The notes: generated from the letters alone by a model not told the origin. 64,000 nucleotides of DNA from Ephydatia muelleri (GCA_013339895.1 JABACO010000007.1:1976829-2040828), one strand, 5' to 3'; positions 32,790 through 45,175 are shown, counted from the stretch's first letter. Numbers and translations are program-made.

Positions 32790-35700
32790 TGTGTGTGTGT
32801 GTGTGTGTGTGCGTGCTGTGCGTGTGTGGAAGCATCAGACACATGATGCGAGTGTGCAGGATGGAGCGGTCATGTGACTCATCATGTGATGTCACATGGA
32901 GCGACCTCTGTGTGCGTGTAGTCAAAACATGTGTTGCTGTGTCTGGTGTAGTCTCTGGCACACCACACCAACACAGTACTGCAGACGTAAACATTTCATA
33001 TCATTGCGGGACACATCCTGCCCTGCTGACATTTGTTATGGAATGAAGGTTGTAGGTTGTTACTTACTACCATTTAGGTGGGTTACACCATGACCATAGT
33101 TGGGTCATTGTGTGACCATAGCTCGGTCATCATGTGACCATAGCTCAGTCATCATGTGACCATAGCTCAGTCATTGTGTGACCAGCTCGGTCATCATGTG
33201 ACCATAGCTCGGTCATCATGTGACCATAACTCGGTCGTCATGTGACCATAGCTCGGTCATCATGTGACCATAGCTCGGTCATTGTGTGACCATAGCTCGG
33301 TCATCGTGTTGCCTTGTTCATTATACTGCTCTCTTGTTGACACAACTATACCACACACTCACACCATCACACACTCACACCATCACACTCATCACACACT
33401 CATCATCACACATCACAGGATTCAGGAGCTGGATGCACACTCCAAAGTGTGCACCTCCACCCCCTCAAACTCCTCACTCTCTCCCAAGAAGGCACCAACG
33501 ACAGAGGTCACTCCCCCCGTTGCCAAGGGGAAGAAGCCCCTCCCACAACCCTCACTGGCCCTGGACAAGAGGCTCCTCCCAGACCACACCCCCAATTCTC
33601 CGAGGAGACAAGAAAGCTCTCCCACCCAATGAAGAAGTCTTACAAGTCAACGTCACCCGCAGCCCCCTGGGGGAGCCAGACCTTGCCCCCTTCAAAATCA
33701 TCACCAAGGTATGTCCATGCCTCGTTATGGAGTGCCCTATATGATGCGTACTACCACCTCTCCTTTCATACATCCCATTACCTCCCATCACACCACACCC
33801 ACACAACATCTCTACATCACACCCTCACCCACCTAACCTACACCCACCTACACCACACCCTCCACACCATCACACGGCTCACCTCTTAGACCAACCTCTC
33901 TCAGTTTGGCCAGTCCCCCATCGAGGTACATCGTTCCCAAGGCGACATCCAATGGCTGTACGAGGTGCTTCTGGACACCTCCCCCGAGAGGGCGGTGCCT
34001 CCCCTCAAGCCGCCAATCTCATTGGACGCCACCGTGTCAGAGTTCCAGAGGTTCCTTTCCAGGATAGCGGCCCACAAAGTAATCAACCCCTCCCCCAACT
34101 GAAACGCCCCTCACTTATGGCACCTTCTCTCCTCCACAGGTGTTGAAGAGACATCACATGTTTGTAGTGTTCCTGTCAGGCACAGCTGAGGTATGCACCC
34201 ACACACACACACACATGTACACCACACACACTGCACACACACATGCACACCCACACACTGCACACACACATGTACACCACACACACTGCACACACACACA
34301 CACACATGTACACACACATGCACACACACACACTGCATACACACATGTACACACACATGCACACACAAATGTACACACACACATGTACACACACACATGC
34401 ACACACACACACACACCTAACACATTGGCATACACAAATATCTATAATTGTGTGATTTGGTTAACCCTTGCTCTACTTAACTTGTGTGCTATCCATGTGA
34501 CACCATCACATGTCGGTCATGTGACTGCCCCTCCCCCTCCATGTGACAGGAGATGAGGACCTTACGTGCAAAGCATCGTGTCTCGCAAGACATGGTCCAG
34601 TTCAAGCCAGCAGTGGGCAGAGATACCAAGAGTGGTCCACTGGTGGCTGCAAAGGTGGGAGGGGAGGGAGGGAGGGGAGGGGAGGGTGGGAGGGAGGGAG
34701 GGGAGGGAGGGGTCGTGGAGAGAAGAGGATGGGAGGGAAAGTAGAGGTTCAGGGAGGATGGGAGGAAGGAGGAGGGATGGAGAGGAATGAAGGGAAGATG
34801 GGAGGAGGAGGGAAGGAGAGGAATGAGGGGAGGGAGGGGAAGAGAAGAGGGAGGGGTCCCAATTCAAGGATGGAAAGGAAGGGAGAGAGAAGGGGAGAGA
34901 GGAGAGGGGATGGAGGTAGGAGGAGGGGATGGAAGGAGGAATGAGAGGGAGGCAGAGAGGAAGGATGGAGGAGGAGAGAGGAGGAGGGAGGGAATAGCAG
35001 TGAGTCAGTGTTGGCAGCAGCATTTAGAAGTAAGAAAAGGGGAAGGGAGAAGAGGAAGGGAGGAAGAAGAGGGAGGGAGAAGAGGGAGGACGATACTAGA
35101 AAGGTGTGGAGCAGCTCTAATGTTACTCCTCTTCAGGAGTACCTTGTGTCTTTGGAGCACCATCTGTTGGGTCTAGCGCTGCACATCGAGCAGTCCACCA
35201 GATCAAAGAACTCTGCAGGTTAAATCCCACACACCACACCATCACATGACCACACCCTCCTTCCCCCCACCATCAGAAAAGACAGCTCATTGGTTCCGTG
35301 CTCTGAGTGAGTCTGAACCAGTCGAAACATACCTCAAGTTTGCCGCAAGCGACCTGGCCAGAACGTGCGAGTCAGTTGAGGGGCATCAAATAGACACAGA
35401 TGACACGCTGTTTATACAGAGTCTGCAGAGCATAGCAGATTACGTGAAGGCAGCACAGGTGTGTAGGGTCATTGCCATGGTTACCTCCTCCCAAAATAGA
35501 AATCTCATGCTGTTGTATATTTGGTCACTGCGTGAAAGCGGTGGTTGCATCCCCTCTGGGTTAAGTTATTAGAATCACTTTAAGTTATAAATAATCACTT
35601 TAATGTGTCCATTCCTCGCATGTTGTATAAAGAATAAGTCACTGTGCTGCAGGGGGAGGAGGTGTAGGCAGGGGGAGGAGGTGTAGGCAGGGGGAGGAGG

Positions 35701-38307
35701 TGTAGGCAGGGGGAGGAGGTGTAGGCAGGGGGAGGAGGTAGGGAAGGCAGGGGGAGTAGAGTAGGAGAGTGTTTAGTGTCAAGCACACACACTTGGCTTC
35801 ATTGTTTGGCTCTCATAACCATCATGACAATATCATTTAGATCAGATATGGAAGCATACGCAGGTTTTGGCAAATGGTGCGTCTGTGTGTGTGACAGTGT
35901 ATGGGAACCATCATTGCTTCAAAGGGTTAGCGAATGGAAGCATTTGAATCATTCCCATGGTTACCTCAGGACCTGCTGACTCGTGTGGAGGAAGCAGTGG
36001 ACAAGTTCTCTATTGGGACGAAGAGGTCTCCATTATGGAGTCTGTCACCTCAGTGAGCTATGTGTGCTCCAAATACAGAGCGGGAAGATTTCGTCCTCCA
36101 CCCCCCATACCTCACCTTCCACCTCCCACACACGGCTTACACCGCCCAGACCGCCGGCCGGACACCCGCCCAGACCGCCGGCCGGACACCCGCCCAGACC
36201 GCCGGCCGGACACCGCCCAGACCGCCGGCCGGACACCCGCCCAGGACCGCCGGCCGGACACCCGCCCAGACAGCCGGCCGGACACCCGCCCAGAGGACCG
36301 CCGGCGGCCACGCCCCAGACCGCCAGGCCGGAAACCCGCCCAGACCGCCGGCGCCACCACGCCGCAGACCGCCGGCCGACACCCGCCCAGACGCCGGCCG
36401 GACACCCGCCCAGAGGACCGCCGGCCGGACACCCGCCCAGAGGACCGCCGGCCGGACACCGCCCAGACGCCGGCCGCCACCCGCCCAGAGCGCCGGCCGG
36501 ACACCCGACCAGACCGCCGGCCGGACACCCGCCATAGGACCGCGGCCGGACGCCCCGCCACACGCCGGCCGGACACCCGCCAGACCGCCGGCCGGCCACC
36601 CGCCCACACGCCGGCCGGACACCCGCAAGAAACCGCGCCGGACACCGCCCTATTACCGACGGCCGGGGACACAGGGCCCCATGGGGATACAGCCCGGGAC
36701 TCCCATCCCTCTTCCCACCCTCCCCCCCTCTCCTCCCTCCCTCTCTCCTCCCCACCCTCCTCCCTCTCTCCTTCCATCTTCCCTCTTCCCCTTCCACACA
36801 GGCCCCTAACCCTGAGGCTTCAGGGGACAGTGCAGAGGACACACAGACCACCAGCTATGATGACTCTGGTGTGTCAGACATCAGTGGCCACAGTAGCAAG
36901 AACAGCTCTGAGCCTGCAGGACAGCAACAGGACAAGGAAAGTGATGGGAACACCATCAGCGAGAGATGGGCCCAGGTGAGAGGAGTGACCAAGGGGCGCG
37001 GAGGGGACTAAGGGGGAGGGAGGGGAGGAGACCAGAGGGAGTGGAGGAGACCAGAGGGAGTGGAGGGGACCAGAGGGAGTGGAGGGGACCGGAGGGAAAA
37101 GGAGGGGGAAAGAGGTCACCTCATCCAACATGAGATGTAAGGTTGTGCTAGCAAAAAATGAGTGGGCATCCATGAATAACTAATGTGGGTACCAGATACT
37201 GTGAGATCACCTAATTAGGCAATCTCCTACCCTCCTCATTCCTTCTTTTTCATTTTTTTAATTTTTAGTGTGAATCATAATGTAGTCTGGGCAGTTGGTA
37301 AAATTTATATATGTATTTTGGGTAGAACAAGTGACAGGATGAATAGCTTGGTCTAGCCCAGGGCATGTACCAGAGTTGAAACATCACATTTCAATGCAGT
37401 ACATGGTGAAAGGGGATGTACTGTAAATTAAACACAGTTTTTAAGCAACCATGATGACTTGTCTCCAGGCCAGCAAGTACTGCTCCGACGCCAAGGACTA
37501 CCTGGAGATGATGTGTAAGGATTTGTCTGAGGAGCTGGCCCAGTTTGACCTCAGGAAGGAGACTGAACTCAAGCAGGTGATGGTGGACTATGCAACTGCC
37601 CAACTGGAGAAACATGAAAAGGTAACTGAAGTGCACAAAAAAAGGATTGACAGCTAAAGGGGCTGGTAGTACATTTATTTCAAAGATAAGATTGTAACAT
37701 TTGAAGGGACTGTCATGTTCATTGTAGAGTTACAACACAAGGTGGACACATGTCCTTTGTCAAAAGCCATTGTCCCAAATTTTTAAACAAAACTGATTTA
37801 ATCGAGAGTGGTATCTAGTTTAGCAACTCTAGCAATTCCACTGGATAGAGCATGTTGTATAGCCTAGGCCGGCAGGTGAGGTATATTCTCTTGTGCAACC
37901 CAGTGCAAGATCTTTCATCGTTGTTTGCAGGGGTGGGAGGGTCTCTCACCACCAGCTGTGCACAACTGACTTCCCCTTTGTTGTGAAGCTGGTTAGTAGT
38001 ACCACACGTAACTGGCAAAATTCCATTCCGATTTAAATGTATTTTGTTTAAATGTGTATGTTGCTCATCTGCATCGAATTCGCTGTCACTGCAGCCAAAA
38101 CATCGTCATCACATAAAACCTTCACAGTGTATAGTTTTAAGCTACAGTCCACAACTTCCTCCACTCAATCGTCCCCCTCCTCCCCAGTTCCGTGGCAAGT
38201 GGTTCGCCATGAAGTACCTCTTGGATGCTGACATCAAACCAGAGGTCCGAGCCATCAAGTTCAACAGCTCCACATCTGAGGCCACTCCCCACACCCGCCC
38301 AGTCTGA
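28889..38307 (+). CDS. PX-BAR sorting nexin (SNX5/6-like) with N-terminal coiled coil and C2HC finger
   Basis: A phosphoinositide-binding, membrane-curving protein of the endosomal sorting nexin class. Exons: 28889-28921, 29271-29365, 31193-31265, 31703-31810, 32065-32135, 33419-33708, 33890-34078, 34140-34190, 34550-34654, 35137-35218, 35277-35458, 35970-36052, 36802-36975, 37469-37621, 38188-38307. The N-terminus is a charged coiled coil (RVNELERTVQRYETERLQLQ). Two exons then form C-x2-C-x11-H-x3-C (CTLC ... HSKVC), a zinc-finger-like unit not usual in this family. The PX core resembles SNX5/6 (IEVHRSQGDIQWLYEVLL, HHMFVVFL). The C-terminal half is helical and ends like a BAR domain (LAQFDLRKETELKQVMVDYA). 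A one-base frame break lies near 33620, and exon 35970-36052 joins the next one out of phase by one base; both look like sequence errors. Closest subfamily is inferred. Confidence 0.85.
32165..32300 (+). repeat. Purine-rich GGAGGAAA tract
   Basis: Imperfect G/A-only tract in a sorting nexin intron, preceded by a C15 run at about 32146. Confidence 0.8.
32716..32816 (+). repeat. (TG)n / (CGTG)n microsatellite
   Basis: TG runs flank about twelve GCGT units. Confidence 0.95.
33075..33308 (+). repeat. About 21-base minisatellite (CATAGCTCGGTCATCATGTGA)
   Basis: Ten or eleven units with GGTCAT/AGTCAT and CATCAT/CATTGT variation, in a sorting nexin intron. Confidence 0.92.
34191..34420 (+). repeat. 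CA-rich array starting at a sorting nexin splice donor
   Basis: Begins right after the exon ending at 34190; mixes (CA)n with ATGTACAC and CACTGCA. Confidence 0.9.
34655..35110 (+). repeat. Polypurine tract filling a sorting nexin intron
   Basis: About 450 bases almost free of pyrimidines on the plus strand, starting at the donor GTGGGAGGGG after the exon ending at 34654. Confidence 0.9.
35650..35765 (+). repeat. About 20-base minisatellite (GCAGGGGGAGGAGGTGTAG)
   Basis: Five or six units in a sorting nexin intron. Confidence 0.92.
36143..36665 (+). repeat. GC-rich 22-23-base minisatellite (CCGGCCGGACACCCGCCCAGA)
   Basis: About 23 degenerate units, extremely GC- and CpG-rich and full of CCGGCCGG palindromes, in the intron after exon 35970-36052. 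Unit-length slips break every reading frame, so it is not coding. Confidence 0.95.
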
Positions 38308-40585
38308 CCAATCGGCTGGAACTCAGTGTGAAGCCATCTACTCTGTGTGTGTGTGTGTTGTGTATAGTTTCCAAGAGATTTGCAGTCTCTATCCAATCAG
38401 ATTCATCTGCTGTCTGTCCACTCTTTGTGTCTGTGTAAAGATGGATCTCCATGTAATGGTAGATTCATCTGTGTACTGTTGTTCGCACATAAGATTGTGC
38501 ATACGTTTGTGTACATGTTCCGTTGTGAAACTGGTCAGCATTGCATACGTGTTCCGTTATGAAACTCGTGTGCCATTCTCAGAACATCATGTGCCCTCCC
38601 AATTTCTGGTACACACATGCGGAGGATTTAATACATCCGCATAAGTTTCGTGTACAAACTTGTTGTCACAGTAACACATGTGCACCCCCAGAAATGTAGG
38701 CATGATGCACATAGGATGTGTGCAATGTGTGTACCATTAAGTGAATACCCCTATGTCCAATTTAAACTGATAGAGCTTGATGAGAACAATTATCATATCA
38801 AATTTGTAGCTTGGACCTTGGTGACAGTGCAGTGTGTTAACCAACACATAAACAGGTAGATATGTAGTATAGTTAATGATGCAATGGTGGTGTGTGTGCA
38901 ACTGTTGCCACCAACAAAATGCTTATAAACACTTTCACCTTCCCCCCCCCCCCCCCAAAAAAAAAAAAAAACAAGGTCTTTGAAGAAGAAAAAAAAAAAA
39001 GAAAAAAAAAAAGAGTACTGGTAACTTGCATGTATGTGTGTTTAAATATGTGTGAGTGTGTAAAGAGAGCAAGGCAGATACAAACAGGGTAGGGTAGAGG
39101 TGGTGTGTCTTGATAAGCAGCCATCGCAAGGGCCTTTGAAAACACTGTAGGAAAGACGAGGAGCAAACGATACACGCAGTATGTTATGGCGATTGTAGAC
39201 GGGAAGAGCTCATACAATAAATAAACAGACTACTTTAATATTGTTACGCAACCCAATAATTACTGGGTTGCATGATAAAATTAAGATGCAGTGATCACGA
39301 ATAAAGTAACCATTTTAGTATTAATTATTGAGTTACATAATGACACTAAGAGACAGAGAACTCACAGCTCTCTAGAGACATTACAATACATGTTGTGGTT
39401 ATGTCACTAAGTAAGGATCACGAGACACATGCAATCCACCAATGCAGTTATCATATTTTTGTTGTACAGAAAATCCCCTTCTATATAGCCATTTAGGTCT
39501 TCTTGACCCAAACAGCAGTGGCAAAGATAAACACTACACTGGTGTCAACCGTGGGTTACACTGGTGTCAACCGTGAGTTACACTGGTGTCAATTATCGTC
39601 TACAGTTCTGAAGGCACAAACAACATTTCTAGCCAGTGCCCTATTTTGATAACTAGAACACTTTAACCCACTGAGTGGATGAATGAAATGCTCATTTGTG
39701 GTGAACATTTTGATGGCTTGTGGTAACCAACAAATAGCTATGTACAATGCACAGGTTTGTTTACTGGCCAACGATACGATAATTCAAATGATTACTTCAT
39801 TACACACTACACAATTTTTCATTTTTGTTCACCCTCTGGTTTGTATGATATGATTAGACTGATTCATATATGAGTTTAAAAGCGGTACGTTGTTTAAATT
39901 TCTTTAGAGGCAAATTTTTATCTCAGGAGTGGACTTCCTCCAATTGAAGCAATCAATAAAAACATTTCATGAACGGATGGCATTGGGGGAGGAGAGGTGG
40001 TGTGGTTTTCTGGATGGGGATCAAACATCATGATATAACTTCTCCACATTACAGACGCTGTTGCATCTACCGATACCACTGCCCTGGGCTGATAGTGGGT
40101 AAACTCCCATGGGTGAACCATCCTTCCCACCGTTTGGTACTGGCCACCATAATGTGAATAACTACCACACACTGCAAGTAAACATGTCTGCTCCTATTTC
40201 AATGGTTCAACTCATGCTAAAATGCATACATCTATTGGCCTTCATGTTTTCACACAGGAATGGAAACGAGAAAAGATAATATGATATCAATACATTTCCT
40301 TCAGAATCCCAGATGCCATTGTATCAGTTGCCTTCCAAAATCCACCCCTTTATAAATACACCTGATATGTCAATAATTGCTTGCAGAGATTCATAGTAGA
40401 GGCATTACCAGCACAGTTTGCAGATATTAATTACCCCTCCCAGCTGAACCAGCTGCTTTGCATTCGATTCGGATACGTGGCCATGCCACACAAAACAGCA
40501 ATACTGTGCCTAGCGTGTGTGTGTGTGTGGTGCATCACCTGACACTTGAAGAAGACGTTAAGAGGTGGAGAGGGAAGAGGGACGG
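38308..40585. other. Tail-to-tail intergenic region, sorting nexin / HP1
   Basis: About 2.3 kb, AT-rich. It holds a C16-A15 run with AAG/A tracts (38941-39015), an inverted repeat GCAACCCA ... TGGGTTGC at 39248-39271, and three copies of TTACACTGGTGTCAA (39532-39592). No gene recognised. Confidence 0.6.
39248..39271. repeat. Short perfect inverted repeat (hairpin)
   Basis: GCAACCCA and TGGGTTGC arms of 8 bases separated by an AT-rich loop of 8 bases. Too short to name. Confidence 0.6.
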
Positions 40586-41513
40586 TCACTTGCGGCCATC
40601 TTCAGTGCTCTCATGCCAAGTTAGCTTGCTCTCATAGAACTTGATCACAAGCTGTGGTATGCGAACGTTTGCCTCCGTGGCGTACACCAGCTCCGGATCC
40701 GAGTGACCCTTCCTGGAGTGGGCATTTATAGGAAATGGTATACATTACAACGCTTTCGTGTATGCTATGAAATTACTTTGCAACTAAAAAGTGGTTACAT
40801 GAAGATGCAATTGGTATGAACGGACAGTACCATTTTATAAGGAATAGGATGTGCCCGTTTTGCTCCGTAGCCCCTAGAATTTCTTCCGCGTCGAGGCCTC
40901 GTGCAAACCCGATCGGTTCCGTCGACTGTCCATTATCGCCAACGTCCGTCTCCTCGGTTTTCAGCGAATTGGCCGCAGAATCTTTCTCTTTCTCTCCTGC
41001 CTTTTCTTTATCGCTTTTCTTTTTAGACAGCTTGGGACGTTTTTCTTCTCTTTTCTCCTCATCCTTCTCTTCTTTAGCACTGGCACCTTCTTTCGCACTG
41101 GCGCCTTCTTTCTTATCCTTTTCTGTTGCAGGGGGCTGATGAGCCGAACGAACGTATTTGAAACAGCAGGATTACTCCATCAGAAACTAGCGCGACTAAT
41201 TTTCATTTCCCTTTTGCTTTATATATACCTTGTGGCAACTTAACGTATAAACCCCCTACAAAACACCCAACCACGAAGCCTGCAAATACAACTTGCGCAC
41301 CTTTTGGCGACTTTCGAATTCTGCAATAAGCTCAGGACAATCTAAGTTCGTCTCAGGTTCCCAGGTATTGTCTGCATCGCCATAGCCTTTCCACTTAAGG
41401 TAGTATTCGATCGCTCCATTCACAACGCGCTTATTCACAATGTGTTCCACCTGGAAAACGACCTCCTCTTCTTTGGTCTTTCGGGGTCGTTTGGTTAACT
41501 TTGTCTTAGGCAT
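40586..41513 (-). CDS. HP1 / chromobox heterochromatin protein
   Basis: A chromatin reader that binds methylated H3K9 and dimerises to compact heterochromatin. Three exons: 41513-41301, 41135-40831, 40712-40586; phases match and give 214 residues. The chromodomain lies at about residues 18-70 ([20 protein letters not shown], then [20 protein letters not shown]) with the aromatic cage residues present. The hinge is Lys/Glu-rich ([20 protein letters not shown]). The chromoshadow domain starts at [19 protein letters not shown], continues [20 protein letters not shown] and ends [10 protein letters not shown]. The FYE-x2-LTWH motif is the family's dimer-contact helix. Length and domain order match animal HP1. 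No frame breaks, although it lies in the error-prone right contig. Confidence 0.95.
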
Positions 41514-41967
41514 CGTACAAACCGTAACTTCTCAATGCGAAATTAGCAATACAGATTTTTAAAGCAGAGCAGCCATGTTTTTTCGATATTTGCCGCCAAA
41601 AGTTGAGTGCTGTCATGCGTAATAAAAGTGGGGATTAATAAGAGTAATGGCGGGTGAAGTTTTAGCGGGAATGAAATTGCATATTTTGGAGCGATGATGC
41701 GTTTTCCCTGTGTGGCTTTTCCTTCCTGTAAATACTTACTGCATGCTACCAGAGATCCCCCCACAGAAATTTTTGCAAGTCATAATATATTTACTATGTG
41801 TCTGACGTTAATAACGCGGGTTAATAACTGACTTCCACATAAGCTTGCCCTTGTCGCAAAAAAAAAAAAAAAATGGCCAAATGATCATGCGAGCAGCGAT
41901 AATTGCGTGTCTGAGGTTAATAACGCCGGTTAATAACGTGGCACACGCCCTCTAAATCTTTGTCAAC
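41514..41967. promoter_or_regulatory. Divergent region HP1 / D123-like gene
   Basis: About 450 bases between opposed start codons. It includes an A15 run at 41859-41873 and two related copies of a TCTGACGTTAATAACGCGGGTTAATAA-type sequence (about 41800-41829 and 41910-41937). Confidence 0.45.
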
Positions 41968-43057
41968 ATGATCAAGGCCACTGATCTGCAGCAGGTTCAG
42001 CTCAAATCCCGGGACGAGAGCTCGAGGCGGGACAGGAGCGCGCCAAACTTCAACATCGGCTCCGAGTTCTCCAAACAGCGCGAAGAGACGCTGCGTGATT
42101 ACTTCTTCAGCACGGGGCTCGACAGATGGTACGAATCGCTCAAGGACGAGTCTTTCCCGACCGAGTTCGTCGCCATGACGAGGGAGGAAGGACAGGCCAT
42201 CGTGTCCCACTGGGAGCGCCTCTTCAAGACAGGTCCTCCTCCTCCGATGGCGATGCCGAACTTCCGACCTTCGAGGTGCCCGCCTCGCTGATAGGACTGC
42301 GGAAGAGGATAGATGACGTCATTGGGTCCCTCTCCCCGGAGGCGGGGGTCTTCGTGAAGCTCACGACAAGGTCGCCCAAGGACTCTCACGTGGCCTTCGC
42401 CAAGGCTCGCAGAGCCTTCGTGTCCAAGTTGCCGTCGCTAGGCGACAACCCGTCAGCCAACAACAGACTTATACTGCTGGCTGAAGTGGTGATACAGAGC
42501 CTGAGGGTAAGGTCTGGGGAGGAGGCCATCTCCCTCCTCGTGTCCAGCACTAGGGTAGGGGAGGACTTGGATTACGCTCTGAACCCAGAAAACGACGATT
42601 TCGAGAAGTGCACGTGTTTGGTTGTGCGCAAGTGGGTCGACATCCCTCTGTGGGCGGAGTTTCGTGGGTTTGTGTGGGACGGCAAGCTGACCTCCATCGG
42701 CCAGTACAACCATCCAGTCCGTTTCCCACAACTGATAGAACACAAGGAGAGGATCAGGTCTGATCTCGGAGAAGTTCTTTGCCACAGTGAAGGATCGCAT
42801 CCCGTTGGACCGTTACATTGTGGACTTTGCTTGGACAGAGGGAAGGGTGTACCTCATCGAGGTCAACCCTTTCGATGGAGAGGTGGTCTTCCCAGGCTTC
42901 TACGGGACTGTGGAGCTGGATGGACGACAGGGAGCACATGATGAAGGGGGCGCTGGAGTTGAGGATACGCGAGGCAGAGCTGGAGGCCAAGGCGCTGAAG
43001 AGCAGCATAGAGCCAGAGTGGAGGAGTGTGGTTTTTCCCTCTGCCATGGCAACACAT
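41968..43057 (+). pseudogene. D123/CDC123-like ATP-grasp protein, intronless, three frame breaks
   Basis: Encodes about 355 residues without introns, in GC-rich coding sequence. D123 proteins such as CDC123 have an ATP-grasp fold; CDC123 promotes eIF2 assembly. Visible family features: GVFVKLTTRSPKDS (FPKL-SPRDA-like), VVRKWVDIPLWAEFRGFVWD, DFAWTEGRVYLIEVNPFDGE and TGLWSWMDDRE. The frame changes near 42235 (in a CCT repeat), near 42760 and near 42890; conserved motifs resume each time. It ends in FPSAMATH before the stop at 43055-43057. Because conservation is high right up to each break, sequencing indels are more likely than true decay, but an expressed retrocopy going dead is possible. It is divergent from human CDC123 and may be a separate D123 subfamily. 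Confidence 0.75.
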
Positions 43058-43570
43058 TAGTCATTGGTTGTGTGAAGTGGGCTTAGCACCAAAACAAAAA
43101 AAAAAACATTAAGTCGCCATATATTATTGTTGTATTTTTTTTATTAATTGTCTTGGCAACAAATTGGTGTATGTGTGTGATCACCAAGTGCTATTATTTA
43201 AATGTTATATCATTTTGTGTGTCTTTAGTAGTGCTGACAATTTGTACGTATATAATAGACATTTCTGTGTACTGTGGTCATGTAACCTCATGGCTTGCAT
43301 CACCATCAGCAAACTGAGGTCACTGATCCTGACTGGCATCCTATGGGGCGGGGCCGGTTGAACAGTCCACGCCAATGCAATGGCCATCCACAGCAGAACC
43401 TTGCAGTCCTTTGTGTGTCTACACTTGTGTGTTTGTCGTGTTTGCGGCGTATCCCATCCATGCTTGTTCAAGTCTAAAATCTTAGTCAGTACATGCATTC
43501 TTCATTCTCCAAGCTACAGGAGCTATTTGTGGAGCTGAGAGAAAAACCTAACTGTCATGGTGTTTCCGCA

Positions 43571-44045
43571 GCTCCAGTGGATATTGAACAGTGTGGACCA
43601 CGTGGGAGAGCAGAGAATTGTGTACCTTGGTCTGTGGGGAGGAATATAAGGACATGGGGAGGAATATAAAGACATGGGAGGAATATAAAGACATGGGAGG
43701 AGTATAAAGACATGGGAGGAGTATACAGGAGTATTATATAAAGACATGGAGGAGTATAAAGAATGGGAGGAGTATAAAGATATGGGAGGAATGTAAAGAC
43801 ATGGGAGGAATGTAAAGACATGGGAGGATGTAAAGACATGGGAGGAATGTAAAGACATGGGAGGAATATAAAGACATGGGAGGAATGTAAAGACATGGGA
43901 GGAATATCAGGATATGGTGTCTCATGCAATGTAGGGATAAAGCGAGATTAAATAATTACAACTGACTTAGTTTTGATCCCTAGGCTGCCAAATGTGTACC
44001 TCCTCAGCTATGTCAATATGGCAGCCTGCCAGCCACTAGTACAGG
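43571..44045 (+). other. Two orphan exon-like segments
   Basis: 43571-43628 follows a good acceptor (TTTCCGCAG) and reads LQWILNSVDHVGEQRIVYL. 43991-44045 lies between TGATCCCTAG and ACAGGTATAA and reads LPNVYLLSYVNMAACQPLVQ. I cannot assign them to a family or link them to a start. They may be parts of an unrecognised plus-strand gene. Confidence 0.25.
43640..43915 (+). repeat. About 20-base minisatellite (AAAGACATGGGAGGAATGT)
   Basis: About 14 units with small indels, between the two orphan exon-like segments. Confidence 0.92.
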
Positions 44046-44252
44046 TATAATGAAAGTAATATAGTTCATCTTAGCCTTCAACATTATCTGATGACCCAAT
44101 AGAGTCTTGCTCCACCCCTCTCTTCCATCATATAATGACATGCAATGTATACACATTCCCTAGCTCTTTCACACATGCATCTCTCGCGCATCCTTCGCCT
44201 GAGTGCTTTTGTAATACATGGAAGACAATAGCGATGGTTAATTAATCAGCTC

Positions 44253-45175
44253 TTAAATACTGTTCGCCAGAACAAAGCTACTTCTACTATTAGCATAGGT
44301 TATCGTGTTATTTGAAATTGTGGCTTTAGTGCTAGAATGTAGTTTTTCTCTGTTCCTTTGCATTCTCGCGCACAGATTGGACAGAACTAAGTGGATGATG
44401 AGTGTGACGCCTGAAGCCAAACTCCACAGGGCGACGAAGAATCAATGCCGACATATTGAAGCGTCTCGTTCGGGGTGGAGGTTTTATCCATGGTGATATG
44501 AAATGCGAATTGCGGCATGATGAAGATGAAGAATAATATAGGGAAAGCAGCCAATGGAAGGAGCTGTTTGAGAGCCTCCTGAAATTGATCCCTATCAGTG
44601 ATCGGTTCATATCTGAATCTCCAGCACACCCTGTATGTCAGCTTGATCACAACTGACAACCATGGCGCTGGACGCTGCTATCAGGATAACCAGCGCTAGA
44701 AGGTCCCACAGAGCAAGCCTTTCGTACAACTGAATGTTGTAGTTATTACTGGAGTTATAAATGTAGCAATAACTGTGAAACGGGCTGAGCCTGTAAGTAT
44801 TCGTTGTCAGCGGTACGATTGCAATTACTGACGGTACAAGTAGTGACGTAACGGTATACAGCACTTCAAACTTCATCAGGTTCTTTTGGAACACTGCAAA
44901 ACAGAACAAATGGAAGGTCACCCACATCGTGAAGAGCAGCTTCACCCAGAAACAGTACAGGACAAACCATCCAACAGCTGTACACAGTCGACCATATACT
45001 TGTGGGTTTTTGCCGTAATTGATGAAAACGATTTGCAACGTCTCCACGATAGCAAAGGCCAACGAAGCCAACACTTGATAGAGCGACATACGATAGCCCT
45101 AACCAAAATACGAAGATGGCTTGCCGAGACACCATTGATAGCGGTGAATGGAATATCGATGCTATCATTGGTCAT
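44253..45175 (-). pseudogene. 7TM-receptor-like membrane protein, intronless, frame-broken
   Basis: Six strongly hydrophobic helices can be followed on the minus strand: LYQVLASLAFAIVETLQIVF, VGWFVLYCFWVKLLFTMW (running into HLFCFAVF), LYTVTSLLVPSVIAIVPL, LALWDLLALVILIAASSAMV, LPLAAFPILFFIFIMPQFAF and ALWSLASGVTLIIHLVL. The loops, with a Cys pair (LCTAVGW and YCYIYN) and a basic third inner loop (KLTYRVCWRFRYEP), are GPCR-like. The tail ends near 44253. Frame changes occur near 44655 and 44435, and another near 45090 where the first helix region reads better in a different frame. A clear TM1 is not found, so the gene is either truncated or the start is wrong. Sponge genomes carry many intronless receptors of this kind; the ligand is unknown. 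Confidence 0.6.

Noticed and set aside
36045-36851. Long Arg/Pro-rich proteins over the GC-rich array
   Set aside because: They are open only because the repeat is CG-rich, frames vary with unit slips, and the array lies between two exons of the sorting nexin.
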